NCBI GenBank assembly: GCA_900239685.1
Contig: OENT01000971.1
Location: 1 to 64,000, forward strand
Length of the DNA: 64,000 nucleotides
From: Rotaria macrura
Lineage: Eukaryota; Rotifera; Eurotatoria; Philodinida; Philodinidae
Reading direction: 5' to 3'
Made by a program: the position numbers and the translations under genes. A model generated the notes under the pieces. That model had not been told where the DNA came from. It did no database searches and was given only the letters and a program-made list of their open reading frames with translations. Each line of letters begins with the position of its first letter. Positions within the stretch are counted from its first letter, which is position 1. This document shows, piece by piece, positions 1 to 13,747 of the stretch.

Positions 1-200
1 ACTGGTTCGCCTTGAACGCCAATAAACTTATGAGAAGTGTCCGAATTTTTGCGTTTTAACGCGTTCTGTTCGCAACGCGTTTAATCGTTGTTGAAGTCGA
101 AAATTCATCAATTGTTAAAACGCATAAATTCGGATATTTCTCTATGTGTTCAACGCGTTGAAGAAAAACAAAACTGAATGCGTTTTAACCCGTGAATTCT
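1..200. repeat. CpG-rich hairpin-forming repeat
   Basis: Positions 32-60 and 113-141 are imperfect inverted copies of each other (GAGAA..TCCGAATTT.TGCGTTTTAAC), so this strand could fold into a stem of about 29 bp with a loop of about 50 nt. The core word GCGTTTTAAC recurs near 51 and 180, and AACGCG/CGCGTT is repeated several times. CpG density is far above the surrounding AT-rich DNA. It may be the end of a MITE or foldback element that continues left of the window. Confidence 0.5.
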
Positions 201-490
201 TGAAATTTGTCTGCTTGGGTAGATCCAAGGATACGTATTGTGACATGGTCTTGTTTCATTGTATCATCTTTTTAAATTTATGACCTAAGAATGCTGTTTT
301 TTGCGCAAGTCTCATTTCATTTATTGGATCTGTATTTACATCTAGAAAAGAACAGATTCGTCTCAATAAATAATATCCAGTATGAAAGATGTTTTTTCGA
401 ATGACTTTTATTTTTATGCAGACGATTGGTAATATTGAATTTTATTCATTAATAGAAGAAGTCAAAATCTTAAGAAATGACTATCTGTGA

Positions 491-700
491 ATGAACTTTG
501 TGAATTTGCGAGCTAATAAACGACAAGAGCTTGAATTTTGTGACTTATCCAAATTCTTCGATTCGAAAGATTTGCAATGTAACACAGGTGATTGTAATTT
601 TATTTTCGTAGAAACATCATTGATGACAGGAGTTAGAAAACGAATTGACATCAAATTAGTTCATGAAAAATTATGTCGAACTAAACTGAATCCTAACTGA
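491..700 (+). CDS. Unassigned short ORF (doubtful)
   Basis: An open frame of 69 codons starts with ATG and is rather polar, with several Cys, Lys and Arg residues (for example VRKRIDIKLVHEKL), which is unlike the hydrophobic shadows common in this AT-rich DNA. I recognise no family, and neither end is a clear splice site. It could be a real single-exon gene, an exon, or chance. It lies downstream of the Ig-domain gene, on the opposite strand. Confidence 0.2.
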   Translation: MNFVNLRANKRQELEFCDLSKFFDSKDLQCNTGDCNFIFVETSLMTGVRKRIDIKLVHEKLCRTKLNPN

Positions 701-1006
701 TATACGAAAAACCAGTGAATGTACATAAACATTCGATTCTTGTTTTCGATTTCATCCTTATTGCTGACCTTCTCTATAGTTTTTCAGCAAACTTGTGAGA
801 TTTAATTTACATACTATTGAAAGATCTTCTCATTGATCTGTCCCCGTATGTGAGATAACAATTTTAAATCTAGCTATTAAAAAAATATTAAAATATCTAA
901 TTCTTATGTGACATTATTGATTTTATTTGAAAAATAATCGACGAAACATTTCCTTTGTAAACTCTAAATCGCTTCATTATTTTTAGATAGTCGTCGGAAA
1001 CCTTAC

Positions 1007-2914
1007 CATAGACATCGAGATATAAATTAGATGTTAATGAATAGCCATCGTTATTGTCGGTAGTGGTTACACGACAAGTATACATTCCCGAATGCATATT
1101 TGATACTTGTTTGATTCTTAAGTAATCATAGCCTGTCAATGATGACATATCTTGTGCAGCATTGTTCGGTATAATAAATGTGAACCATACTGGTAATGCT
1201 GAGAATATTGGACAAAGTAATGTTATCGAATCATTGATCTCAGTATAAATATGTGTTTCTCGATTAGATATTTGACGTGGACCCCCACCAACTAATAGAA
1301 GTCATAAAAATAAAAACAAGGAAAAGAAAGTTTTCAAATATCATTCGATGCTAAATTTCTTGTTAGATAAATTAGATGATATCGGAAGAAATAGAGAATT
1401 GTAAATAATGACATTAAATTTCTGATTGTCAATAACTTATGAACTTTCGTTATTTAGAAATCTAATGCATTTAAATTTCTACAATTTTCCTCATTTCCAT
1501 CGATAGAACTTTTCGAACATTAAGAACTGTCAAGAGTCGAATCGAATCGCGCCAATTACTTAAGATAAGCACTGTATACTATTAAAGCAAAATAACTTAG
1601 TACATTTTTAAAGGATATGTTGTTCCTTTCGATACAATTATATTATAGTCTGCAGCGAAATTAACTAGTTATTCAAAAACATTACTTAACCTTAACTCGA
1701 TTAATACATGCATGAAAATCTATCAACAAGTTTTGATTCATGGGAAAAATTTGTTCTGGTCCATCCCTTAAGTTTCGTTTAATCAATGCAATACTGTATT
1801 CTATGGAAAATTCATGTCCGACATTGACAAACCGCACGAGATATATACGTTATCAAACTTCGAATGGATGACATGAGAAATTTTGTAAGCCAGCAATGGT
1901 TTTTCGTATCTATCAGCAGAAGATTATGGTTGCCTTTCGAACAGTGCGCTATCGATATAAATATGTTGATTTACTTCAATCAAATCTCATTGATTTTCAT
2001 CTATCAACAGGAGTTTATAATTGAAACTCAATCTTATGTAACATACTATTGTGTGCTTAGTTGACAGTAGCAATCAGTCAGTTCCTACGGAATTTTGATG
2101 GCCGTATCAACACTAAGATACAAAGCACAATATTTTTGTGCATTATATTACTATCGAGATTATTACATTGATGCATAATGTTCTTTGAGAAATTTTCTAT
2201 TGAAAGATAAATCCATTGGAATATTTCAAATATGAACAGATCTCTCTCACTCATGAAATTCTTCTATTGTGAAACTAATATCTTTACCACTAAGAAAAAA
2301 CACTCGTGCACCAACAAGACCATTGTGTAATCGAACAATACATTCATAATAGCCTTCATTTTCATGTTGAACATTTTGAAATTGTATATGATTCGTATGC
2401 TGCCGTATACGTTCGTAATGTTGAACAAAATCAATATGAAAAGTAGCTATATCTTCCGACCTATAAGCTATGTGGTCATCGGGACCACAATATCTTTCTT
2501 CGTAATTAACATCATTACCAATAAGTGTTTGTTCAAAACCTTCAAAACGATAATCAATTAATTCAGTAGCTAAAATTGAAAAATAAAACATTGCAATTTA
2601 CAGACTACTTCAATCAATCAATCAATATATATAGATGTCAAACTTACGATCATTAGTTAGAAAAAGATGTTTTTCATCTATAACTTTTCCATGATTATCT
2701 TTTATTTGACAAATAGCAATTCCTTCGTTATCTATTGCAAATGAATCTATGATTAAGCTCTCATTATCAATTACACTCATTTGACCATTATGATTATGTA
2801 ATATCCACGAAAGATGTTCGTCACTTGTTAGCGTTTCATTCGTTTCACATCTTTGTTCGAATTGTGTACCGGTTTTTAAGAATTGTTTTGATTTAAAATT
2901 TGAAATAATAAGTT
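1007..2914 (-). CDS. Immunoglobulin-domain protein (partial model)
   Basis: Three consecutive coding exons read on the minus strand: 2914..2648, 2569..2288 and 1291..1007, with matching phases (1, 1, 1) and GT-AG borders. Each carries an Ig-like domain. The second ends with the classic pre-Cys motif NEGYYEC, the third has LLCP, then VWF, then SGMYTCRV, and the first has a weaker NEGIAICQ. This is the Cys-Trp-DxGxYxC pattern of V/I-set domains, so an extracellular adhesion or recognition role is likely. The first exon starts in phase 1, so an upstream exon (probably the signal peptide) is missing. After 1007 a GT donor follows and I cannot find the next exon, so the 3' end is also unresolved. 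The intron between 2288 and 1291 is about 1 kb, long for this window. Confidence 0.72.
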
Positions 2915-2999
2915 CTATAAAAAAAGATAAACTAACTATACATTTTATATATGTTGATTTACATACATTCATATGTTTATTTATTGATTAATTACTTGT

Positions 3000-5900
3000 C
3001 TCTTGTTATTCTCCAAGGCATGAGAACGAATTCTTTCATCAACATCAAATAAAGTCAAAACAAAAACAAAATACCATCTTATCTTAATTTTAATCAGAAA
3101 TCGTACAATTGAAAAGGTAATATTGGTTATGTTGAAAGCATCCGAAACTTTATCGAATAGATTGTGATGAACAAGGTGCACTAATTTTTCAACCATTAAA
3201 AAAAAATGAAATATCTCAATAGTGCCTTGTAAGAACTAGCGAACAAGCAATAAAATTTATTAACTATTTATAAACTATATTCAGACTAAGGATTTAGTTG
3301 GTACTGGTATTGCTCCAAAAATACTTACAAACGGGTTTTACACGAGCAAAGACCATTAATACTCATCATTCTAGTGGAATAAAGTACGATCGGATTAACT
3401 ACGACGTTATTGCCACACGAAACAATAAAAAAGTTCAATCATTCAATATTTTAAAATGTGAATGGATTTAAATAGAAAAAAACAATGATGAATAAACATC
3501 GATCTAATTATACGCACAAAGTCAAATTACAAAGAATAAAAAATGAATTAAGTTTTTGTGTAAAATAATAATACATGGTATCAATCTATTGAAACATGTT
3601 CAACATAGGTTTTAGTATACACTTTATGATCTAACTGAGAAGATATTTTTTCTACCCGTTCAAAGTACGTATTTAGATGGACATCAGTTAAAAACATTGC
3701 ATCCAGTGTGTGAATTCGGGTTTATCTGAATTCAACTGCAGATAGCAACGTGTATCCAAGCGTAGTGGTATAACATTTTCGAGACATTGTTTTTTAATTA
3801 TCTCGAAAGATATGAGAGCTGGTAGTAAGGTCGACCAAACATCATTCGTCTCAGCTTAGCATACTCTATTCATGCTGTAAGAATGATGTAGACTGGTTTA
3901 AATCTCAGACTTCTAGAAACGTCTTATCATCGTGTGACATCGTGGCAAAAAAAGATCGTTTTTTGTAGGGTCGCTTAGAAAACTCGCATGTTTTGAGAAA
4001 GTAATTCTTCAAATGAAATGCTTATGAAGACAGTTTTGTAGAGCATCAAGTAGACATTCAAGCAGTAAACTATTTTTGTTCATATAGAAAATGAAGAAAA
4101 CAGATGTAATGATGTGACACTGTTTTTTTTGTCAATCGAATTCAAGGCATCAGAAATGCTTGATTTTCATGTATATACTGATTATTGTAGTACACCTATC
4201 GTTCGACTAGAAAAAAATTCAAGCTGGTACGTTGGCATGGGAGTTGATGAGCTGTACAATAAGCTAGAAGCTAAACAATAACTTATAATCCATGCTGACG
4301 GATGCGAGCAAAAATTAAATAGCCCGTTTTTCAGAGAATCGAATTCTGCATCGCTTGATACGTCATACAGCATTTTTTTTCAAATTTCTTGGTTAAGAAA
4401 TCCAAACAACTATTTTTGAAAATTCATAAACCCGTTTTTCAATGTTATAGCTGAAATTTTTCCATATCGAAAAATATTTTTGAAAAACTTGATCAGCGGA
4501 GTATCTCATTACGTGAACAAGTCGAGCAACTCTCATGTTACCAGGGGTTTGATAGAATCACACAGAAATATATAGTGTATGATGGTGGTAAAATTACGAA
4601 TAACAAATCTTGTAGACAACTTGATGATTATAATACTGTCGCAAAGTATATCTCTGTTCGAAAAAATCAAATATTTGGATGAAACTTTCTTCAAAAGACT
4701 AAATATTGACTTGCTTTTAGAATGTAACAAAATTTATTCAATGGAATGAGATAAGATTCTAAAAACTACTGCTTTTCCATGTATCAATTCTAGTTATATT
4801 GAAGTTTTCTTGCAATAAAAAAATCATGTTCATATAAAAAACTGACTTCTGACGTCAGAATATGTAAGAACAAAATTCTGCTTAAGTTTAAATGTGACTG
4901 TCATTTGTAGTTTTCTAATTTTTCCATTCTTGCAATGTCAATATCTATATGAAATTTCTGTTTTTACATTAAAGTGATTGTGAATATATCTTATCTCAAT
5001 AAGTCGACACTGATAAGATATGAACCTTTCTCAAAACTATGATTTGTCAATGAAATCCTCTATTTTCCGGTACACAAGCATATCCATTGAAAAAGAAATA
5101 CTTAACTTGCATTTTTTTAGATCGAAAACCTCTTCCAGATATGTTGACAGCACTTGTTTTTCGTCTAGAATTAGTTTCTTTTTGTATAAATGAGTTTATT
5201 TTCATTGACACATGATCTTTCTTCAACACAAAAAAGGCCGTATCGGAAAATAAAAGTTACATACTAATTTGCAAAATGTAAAATATACTACTTCCTAGTA
5301 TTGAAAAAAAGTAAACTAAACGTATATGTTTTTTCAAGTTTCAATATATACGCGTACCGAAATCAAAAGATGAAGTGTCAGTTTACGACATTTTGAAGTT
5401 TTACGTAAACAGATCTTTACGAGTCTACGCTAGTTTAGATCCTCTCAGAATCAGTAAATACAATCACACTTTAACAGAGATAATAATAATAATAATGATA
5501 GTAATACAATATAGGTTTAAAAGAATTATTATGTAATTCATGTACGTCATCCAGTGTCATTGGCTTTTTATCCTGCTCTCTGTTTCAATTCCCATCTAAT
5601 TGGAACAATTTAGAAAATGATAGAAATATCAATGCTCTCATGTCAGATATGTCCTTATCGAATTCATAACAAATGTTTAAAAGATGATTACTCTATAAAT
5701 ATTTGTAGGGGCTTATAGTTCTTTTTCTGATTTCATTCGAAATCAAACTAAAAAAAATGTTTTTTTTGTTAAATCTTCTTTTCCTTAGTAAGAAAATAAT
5801 TTCTCATGTGGAAATATGATTTGCACATTTTTTCCACGGATTATGTTACAGATACCGGATTTTCCATGAGAATAATTAGCTCTTTTTAATATTAAATCAT

Positions 5901-6608
5901 ATACATCCATCTTTTAAGACAACAATCCACTTTGGTTTTCATATTACATATGAGAATAAATTTACATAGTGAAAGTTTTCGTGTAAAAGAAGTATTTATC
6001 AGTTTCTTTTGTTTTACCTGCAGTTATAAAACTGATGCAAATAACCATGTAGATAAAAATGAAGATAATTTTCATTATATTTGAGTCGTAAATCTGAATT
6101 TTTCCTCTTTCGTAGAAACAGTGTTTCTTTTGTTTGCCGCCAATGTTGAGTTTGATTCTTTTATTCGTACTACATTCACAGTTACCTCACGAAATAAATC
6201 AAATAAAAAAATTAAATGAAGAAAAAGTCGATATGTTGCAAATTCATTCAAAAGCAATATCTTACGAATCACAAGAAAAATAGAAAGAGAGGATCGTCAA
6301 ACTATGCTAAAGAAAACGATAACCATTTGATTGTGAGCATGCATTTAGATATTTAAGAATATTTTTGGCAATGCAATGGCATGAAAGGAAACGAAATCAT
6401 TGACAATCGTGCAACAAAAATAAATATGATCTTTTTCAAGTGATGAAAATAGCATGAAAAAATAATATATATATGCATATATCTGAATGTCATTCATACA
6501 AGCTAGGAATATTGACAAATAAGAAAACAACAACAAAAGTTCAATGTTTGAATAAATAATTTTGTTGATCGTATATTGCCATACTTAATCAAGATCTAAC
6601 TATGATGA
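3000..6608. other. Intergenic; no confident gene
   Basis: About 3.6 kb between the Ig gene and the tetraspanin 3' end. Open frames here are short and mostly hydrophobic, as expected of AT-rich noncoding DNA. The only candidate signals are a possible signal-peptide exon at 6075..6018 (-) and a basic stretch at about 5229..5110 (-) containing SRRKTSAVNIS followed by GRGFRSKK. No splicing path joins them in frame. Confidence 0.5.
6018..6075 (-). CDS. Possible signal-peptide first exon
   Basis: ATG at 6075 opens 19 codons that read as an ideal signal peptide (MKIIFIFIYMVICISFITA) and stop at a GT donor (G|gtaaaa) in phase 1. An in-frame stop lies just upstream. No downstream exon on the minus strand could be joined convincingly. 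AT-rich DNA easily gives hydrophobic reading by chance, so this is weak. Confidence 0.22.
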
Positions 6609-7882
6609 TTAGTATTTATAACTTTTTTTCTTACGACAACACAAAGCCAGAGCAATAATAAATGCGGATACCTAAAATAGATTTACAAAAGACGACCATA
6701 AAAATCAATTTCAATCCAGGCTAATAATTACTTCAATGACAAGAATAATAACGGCACCTACAATAATCCATGTCTTTGCACTATCAATCAAGTTCATGAC
6801 TTTACCAAAGCATCCCTAGACAAAAATAAACTGGAATTTTATTTAGAGTTTTGAAAATATATGAACTGACTATTTGATATATATTAGTTCCATTGATAGC
6901 GCAAGATGCAACTGATGCTAAGTCTTTGAACGGCGGTAAATTGTTCCAATTTCCTGTAGAAGCATTTCCAAAACTACAACATGTTAATGGATATTGGAAT
7001 TTTGCAGCACTAGCTTCCATAGGTGGCATCCACCATGGATTGGTTCGATTCCATTTTGTTGTTCCGTTAAAATCATTCTTACTATCAACACCACAACATT
7101 GAAGCTAGACAAAGAAAACAACCAAAAGAAACGAATATTTAATTTATTGCCTAAAATTTACTCACATTGTACATGATAAAATCCCAAGCAAGTGAGATGG
7201 CTGACGGTGTTCCAAACGCACTGGCATTTACTAATCCCAATGGACCTTCATATGTACTATGAATGACGTCTATTAATTTTGGTTTAATCGTTTCTTCAAA
7301 TTTGGATTTAAAAGCCACAAAATAAATCGTTATTGCTATTTCAAAAAGTATTATTATTCCAATAATAATGATATACTAGAAATAAAAAATAAACTGGCAA
7401 AATGTTTTCAAACATAAATAAAATGATTGAAACATACAATGACTAAAAATATTTTCACTTGTTTCATAGCACCGCAGCATCCAAGGAATCCAATAATTAG
7501 AAGAATAGACCCAAGAATAATGATAACAATTGCGATGACCTCAAGATATGATAAACCTTGTTCAACACCAGGATCTAAATTGAAACGAGAAAAAAATGAT
7601 TTATATATATATATATATCTACTAGTTGTTTTCTCTCTTGATTCTAAAATATACTTGAGTTGATCGGTAAAATTTCTTTGATTTTTTTTAATGATGGATC
7701 CACTAAGACATAAATACCAGCTGCTAATAGTGCTAGACCAATTAACTGAAAACAATTAGAATAAATTTGAGATAATTTAGAAATCAAAACTATCAAATAA
7801 AACTTACGAAAAAGAGTAAATTGAATATGACAATTATGAAACGGAACATTTTCATTCCGCAACTCATTCCACCGTGACCCAT
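6609..7882 (-). CDS. Tetraspanin
   Basis: Seven exons (7882..7808, 7745..7655, 7574..7438, 7375..7166, 7104..6871, 6815..6732, 6671..6609) join in frame to about 297 residues, the usual tetraspanin size. Four hydrophobic segments are seen: MFRFIIVIFNLLFF plus LIGLALLAAG; the VIAIVIIILGSILLIIGFLGCCGA segment, here split across description; YIIIIGIIILFEIAITI; and WIIVGAVIILVIEV. The large extracellular loop has the family signature CCG (LQCCGVDS), then TCC, SC and GC, giving six cysteines, plus several NxT/NxS sites. The tail ends with a juxtamembrane CC and a basic RKKK. Tetraspanins organise membrane microdomains with integrins and other partners. Start: MGHGGMSCGMKMF, the only Met-rich start before TM1; family members often start MG. 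I cannot assign a subfamily. Confidence 0.95.
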
Positions 7883-9237
7883 TTTTTCAGGAACTACGTA
7901 TATAATCTTGAAAAATTAAAAAACACAAGAAAATCACGGGGTCATTAGAACCTTTGTAAATACATAAACATAAATCATAAAATAATAATAACAAAAATGA
8001 ATGACGAAAAAGAAAATAAACCGGTATATGAATCACAAGAAGTGTTGACTAATACGTGTGTACTTCTCCGTTTTAATCAGATAAAACTCATCACTTTTTT
8101 CTCTCACGTCATGAAAAAAAAAGAAAAGTCTTTATTGCAATAAGAACACTTTATTTTTATTTTTCTTCGACGTCATAACCTGAATATTGAAAGTAAATTG
8201 GCTGACTAGTTAAGTAATTGAAGAAAGTTCCATTGACACTAGAAATGTATGACATAACAATGAAAGATTTTTGAGTACGATGGAACTACTGAAATATTAT
8301 GTCCTTTTTATGAAGATCTACGCATGTGTTTTAAACTTATTCTACAGTTCGTGTTCGTCTCTTTACCGAACTATTATTATATTAAAGTAAAAATTTGTAT
8401 TACTATGAGAAAAACGAATAAGTGACTGAAAAATATTTCTATGCAAGAAATGTCTACGACGAAAATAATAAATGCTAACGAGTTTTATTTGTTCGTAGAA
8501 GAAAGAACGGTTCTGTTGAAACTACGGATGATTAAATCGTTATATCAGAAAATAAATATAAATGCATGACATAGACCCGCAGAAAAAATATTAAGACCTG
8601 TAAAATGAATCATTCTTCGTTTTTTGAATGCCACCTTTCGTACTTGAAATTTTTTTCGCATGCATTCACTTTCCATAGGCCTCATGTATGCTACTGTGAA
8701 AAATTTTATGACCGATGTTTTTTTATTTTTCTTACTAGTCAAATACTGAAACATAAGCATATCCGGATGTTTTTCGAAGTTAAATATCTCGTACTGATTA
8801 AAAATTATAACATTCATTAAATATTTTTTTCAATCTATTTCTGATTAAAATCGATGGACTTAATTAATTAAGACTAACCTGTGTCGTAGTTGATCAATGT
8901 TTCTAAAGCAATCTGAAAACTTACTTTTTTATTAAAAAAAAATTGGATTCGATTTCGAATTAACACATCAATCTAATGATCAAACAAAACCTATTGACTT
9001 CATGTTAGACATGACGGTAAATAATTGACCAATATTTTAATACGCATTAGTGTATAGTATTGGCACATTTTTTTTATATACTTACACTGTTTGCTGAAAG
9101 TATTGAAATATAGTATGACAAGCAACTGAGAAAAAAAACGAGCGAAAACAAAAAATCTCACACAGTTAATCTGTATAAATGATGAATTTTATTTTTACCT
9201 CACTGTCGTAACACGTTTCTCTTTACAATCATACTGC

Positions 9238-9279
<42 letters not shown>

Positions 9280-11541
9280 GGGAGAGAGATTTACATTATT
9301 GACACAGGTATCCTATGAGAACACGGATAGTTCATCTATACGTATTCGATGGAAGATATTTTGAATATAGTTCATAGAGAACGTGAGACTTCACTATTTA
9401 AGATTGAAACAAACTGATTAACCTAAGGAAAGTTTCCCTCGTGTCTCTTGTTTCTTCCATACAATACATTATATTACGAAATCGAGAGTTAGAACTTAAT
9501 CGACTATTAGAAATCAATAAATTCGTGAAATACTCTTGTTATTTCTTACTTGACCTCATACATATAACCATGAATCATATAAGAACTTTTCTTCAAATCA
9601 ACGTATTCTGAAGAATAATCATCAAAAAGTAAGATCAGAGAAAATTACATATACACGTACATTCTCTTATTTTTTTTTCTTCTTCTCACTCTCATAAATC
9701 ATAGGAGGACTTTGAAACGTACCAGTGCAAATTATAACAAATATTTTTCTTCCGTCATTTTCAGGACTAGTGGTTCAACTAAAAGAAAAAGAATGAATGT
9801 GTAGAAACGGGAAAAGTTAGTATACTTCTAAGAATGATAAAAGTGCAGAGAAAAAAAGACGTTAATAATGCCGGCTGTCTGATCTCAACATAAGAAAAAA
9901 GCTGAATGAAGAGAGTATAACATTGCTTTATTAAACAATGATTCATATTGATGGATTTTACGATAGGAAAAGGAATAGTACGGACAAACGATCATATCGT
10001 TATATAAAAACTAATGTGTCAATAAATGTTACAAGAAAATGATTTAAAAAATTAAATGCACTTCGACACATTAATATAATATTGAATCACATGAACACCT
10101 GAATGTTGATGATATTATAGCATCACTATTATGTTCTATGAATAAAATCACGAAGTTATGGCTCAATGTGAATCTCGTGTTGTAAAAGATTGAAATAGAT
10201 ATGGCAACGAATTTTTATGATGATCAATCAATCGAAAGATACTTAGTCTCACATAGATGTACAAATTTGAACAGTTAACTAAACAGACACAAAAACATTA
10301 TTAGTGATAGAAGAATGAAAATATTTCAGATGTTGTTTTTTTTTCTCTTGAAAACAAGGTTTAATCGTGACTGACAATATCCTAGTTCTTTGATGTTGAC
10401 ATCTTTTGTATAGAGTCAAGTATTTTTTTTCTCGTGCTGATATTTAAAGGAATAGAGAATCTTTGTGCTGTACATGTCATTTCGTTTTTATTTACTTAAT
10501 CAACATCAATTTCAGACGTGTCTTAAATCAAAAAATTTAATTCAATAATATTGCATTGACGAGTATAAGCGATTTTATTGTTCAAGTCCAAGGCATTACT
10601 CTTTGTTTAACTTATGACTGTTTGAATATTACCGGAAACATTCTAGAAATCTTTGAAAAGAAAATTTGACTATCGATGAACAACATCCAACAGTAGCAAT
10701 ATTCCCTTTTGTTTTTTTATATATCGTGCTCCTATGTTGAAATGTTTGTTTTTTTACTGCATTCTCACACAATTCGTTTCAATGTTGGATGGAAATCAAA
10801 ACAACGAGCTCTAGTCATTAAAGTCATGGTTCTTCTTTGTTTCTTTTTTTCGCTAGAGCAAATTCTGAAAGAATTTGCTCGTTTTATTCTTTAATAAATT
10901 TCGATTCATTTTCTCTTCATCATGTTCTCATGGATAATATTCACGAGACTAGACGTCTGAAAACAGTAGAATATTTAGTTGTACTCGAATGTGACAGTAG
11001 GAACAGTTCTTCCTTCTTACGATTTCGATTCGAATTTTAGAAACCGTCGAATTTTGATTTTCCTCAATCTTTATGCATCATCTTCTTTTAAGAAGGTAAC
11101 TTTATAGAGAGAACTTTTGAAATTTATGCCAAAAATTGATAAATCTTAAAACGTCCAATTGTCTTTGCCACTTTAAACCTGGACATCGCTTTTGAATGAT
11201 ATAGAATTACTAAATAGTAGATGATGATGATGATGATGTTGCTGCTCGCTAAAACATTAAATCGACTAATTTAATTTCTTTTCTCTTTTAAAATAACACT
11301 CTCTTGATTGCTTTTCTCGTTTTTTCCCCTAAGTTTTACGCGTGGAATATTCCGCATGTTCTCTTTTTTTTCTATTATAGTTTAACATTGTAGAATGTAA
11401 CAATACTTGAGCAAGAAAATTAAATATTTTTCTGAAAAAACAAAGAAGCCGACTATTTGTTCTCATTTCATTTTTTAGCAACATCTTTTCTCATTATACT
11501 TTCTTTAGTTGCTGGTCGAACTTGTTTTTTTTTCTACTATC
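7883..11541. other. Intergenic between tetraspanin and WDR86-like gene
   Basis: About 3.6 kb with no supportable gene; open frames are short, hydrophobic and mutually overlapping. The two divergent genes on either side must have their promoters here. It contains a TA/GA microsatellite (9238-9290) and an (ATG)n run near 11221. The last 40 bases hold a splice-acceptor-like ctttag before the WDR86 start. Confidence 0.6.
9238..9290. repeat. (TA)n-(GA)n compound microsatellite
   Basis: About nine TA units run directly into about seventeen GA units, with a single GGGG interruption. Confidence 0.95.
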
Positions 11542-13585
11542 ATGGGCACTGCAGGATCAAAAGGAAAAAATCGCCGTGATCGTGTTTGGCTTTTACAAAC
11601 ATTAGGCGAACATGAAAGTGCTATCAATTGTATGGTATTAAGTAGTGATGGTAGTGTCCTGGCGACAGGCTCTGACGATCATAACATACGTTTATGGAGT
11701 GCGAAAACAACACCCGTTGAGTGTCTTAGTGTTTTAATCGGTCATGTTGATTACATCACGTGCATAGTTATTGATGAAAATTTTTTAGTTAGTGCTAGTG
11801 CTGATCGTACAATTCGAAAATGGGATATGACAAATGGACAATGCCTATTTGTCTATTCAGGTCATACATCACTTATTAATCGAATTGTTTGTACGGGTAA
11901 GCTGATTGATATTGTCGAAGTTTTAAATTTTAGACTAGAATACAATAAAACTAACGGCAAAAGAAGATAAAGTACAAATTGAGAAAATTTTTATTTGAAC
12001 CATTTAAAAAAAAAGTTATTGAAGCATAAATAATGAGAATATTCTTAGCATGTATGAGCACTTGCGTGTCTAGGTCTAATTAGGTTTCTTTTCTGATGCA
12101 AAAAATAATTAAGTTTTCATTTTTCTTCAAATTGACAAACAAAATTTAAGATATAGAAGTTTTTTCTTTGACGCCTCGTCATCTTGTTTTCCCTTTCTTG
12201 ACTGAACAGAATGAATGCATAATACACACATTCATATATTAATGTTCTTTACTTTTAAATGAAGAAAATTTTATTCAATGTGCTACTTTGTAGGGGACTT
12301 TCTCTTTTCAACGTCATATGATCGAACAGCTCGATGTTGGGATTTCGATACCGGTGCTTGTGTACGTGTGTTTCGTGGTCATAAACATGGAATCTTGCCA
12401 ATATTATTTATTCCAGCTGAACATAGTGGTGGTGAAGACGAAAATTTAGAAGACGATGCAGATATCTATGCAAGAGATATTATTATAACTGGTTCACAAG
12501 ATGCAACAGCTAAAACATGGTCATTTGAAACAGGAGAATGTTTGAAAACATTTCGTGGTCATACAGGAGCCGTACTTTGTTTGGCAACTGATAGAATCGG
12601 TAAAATTTTATTTACAGGATCAGGTGATAATACAATACGTTCATGGGATATTAATCGTGGAACAGAATTACATGTTTATGAACAACATCAAGCAGCCATT
12701 ATAAATATTCTTGTAAGAAAGTGTTACAACACACTTGAAGATAAAGCATTTAATTTTTCTACTTTCTTATTTCAGTGTATTAACAAATTACTTTTTTCTA
12801 CAAGTGCTGATCATACAGCACGTTGTTGGGTTGTTGATGTTGGTGAGTGTACAAGAACTTATAAAGGACATCGACATACTGTTTCATGCATTCAAGTGTA
12901 CAACGGTTATGGTATGTGATTCTAATGTTTAGTTTTTCCATTTTGTCTTCGTTTTTTTTCCCCAATAGTCTTCACGGGTTGCGGTGATGCAATAGTACGA
13001 TGTTTTGATGCCCGCTCAGGTGTTTTGAAACGCATGTTCAAATCACATACACTTGCTGTGAATTGTTTACAGGTAAATCATGTTTAATTGTTCACTTAAT
13101 TCCATCGAATTCCATCGTTTTCTTCCAATTAAAACATGAACCTCGAACGGATACATCACACTATTGATATTTGAAATAGAATTTCCGAAACGAATTTCTA
13201 GTATCGTACTAAAAATATGCCAGATATTTTTTCTGTTGTCTATGGCGATTAGTTAATTATAGACATTCCATAGACGACATGTACACGTCGGATAATACAT
13301 ATCTTGGGACTAAACGCAATACAATCTTTCGATTATAACTTGTTTCTAAGTATTAACTTCTTTTAGATTGTTGATGAAAGATTATTCAGTGGTTCAGTTG
13401 ATTCTTCACTAAAAATTTGGGATATAAGTGATCTTACAGAAGATGTAATCCAAGATTCAAAATCAACAACTAGTAATTTTAAAGTACCATCAGGTGAACA
13501 GCTTAGCGTAGAAAACCGATCAGATGTTGATTCTGGTATTGAAGATCGTGAGTATCGTAATCGACGTACACAAAACATGGTTTGA
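11542..13585 (+). CDS. WDR86: WD-repeat protein, WDR86-like
   Basis: Five exons (11542..11896, 12294..12712, 12776..12911, 12969..13072, 13367..13585) join in frame to 410 residues. Repeats of about 40 residues end in WD or related dipeptides: RLWSA, RKWDM, RCWDF, KTWSF, RSWDI, RCWVV, RCFDA and LKIWDI, so a seven- or eight-blade beta-propeller is expected. Blade linkers such as SGHTSLINRI, TSYDRTAR, RGHTGAVLCL and STSADHTARCW follow the order and wording of vertebrate WDR86. The function of that family is poorly known; a scaffold role is inferred. The start MGTAGSKGKN fits an N-myristoylation consensus (G2, S6) followed by basic residues; vertebrate WDR86 also begins with MG and glycines. The last exon adds an acidic and polar tail after the final blade. 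Upstream Met at 11509 is in frame but lies at a likely splice/SL acceptor (ttctttag ends 11508). Confidence 0.86.
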
Positions 13586-13747
13586 AAGAAGACAAAAAGA
13601 AAACAACAAGCAAATGATCATGTAATGAAATATAAATTATAAGTTTTATTGTTCGTGTTTTTTTTTCAGTCTCGTACAACGTTTAAAGTTTCAGAAATAA
13701 ATCTACATATGCGTATATTTAATTTTATTAAATTTTCATTTATATTC

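Noticed and set aside
4182..4373. Minus-strand frame with SSTPMPTYQLEFF
   Set aside because: Short, no splice sites, no family; both strands give equally plausible chance frames.
6893..7102. Plus-strand frame over the tetraspanin
   Set aside because: Antisense shadow of exon 5, which encodes the CCG loop.
13363..13578. Minus-strand Ser-rich frame
   Set aside because: Shadow of the last WDR86-like exon.
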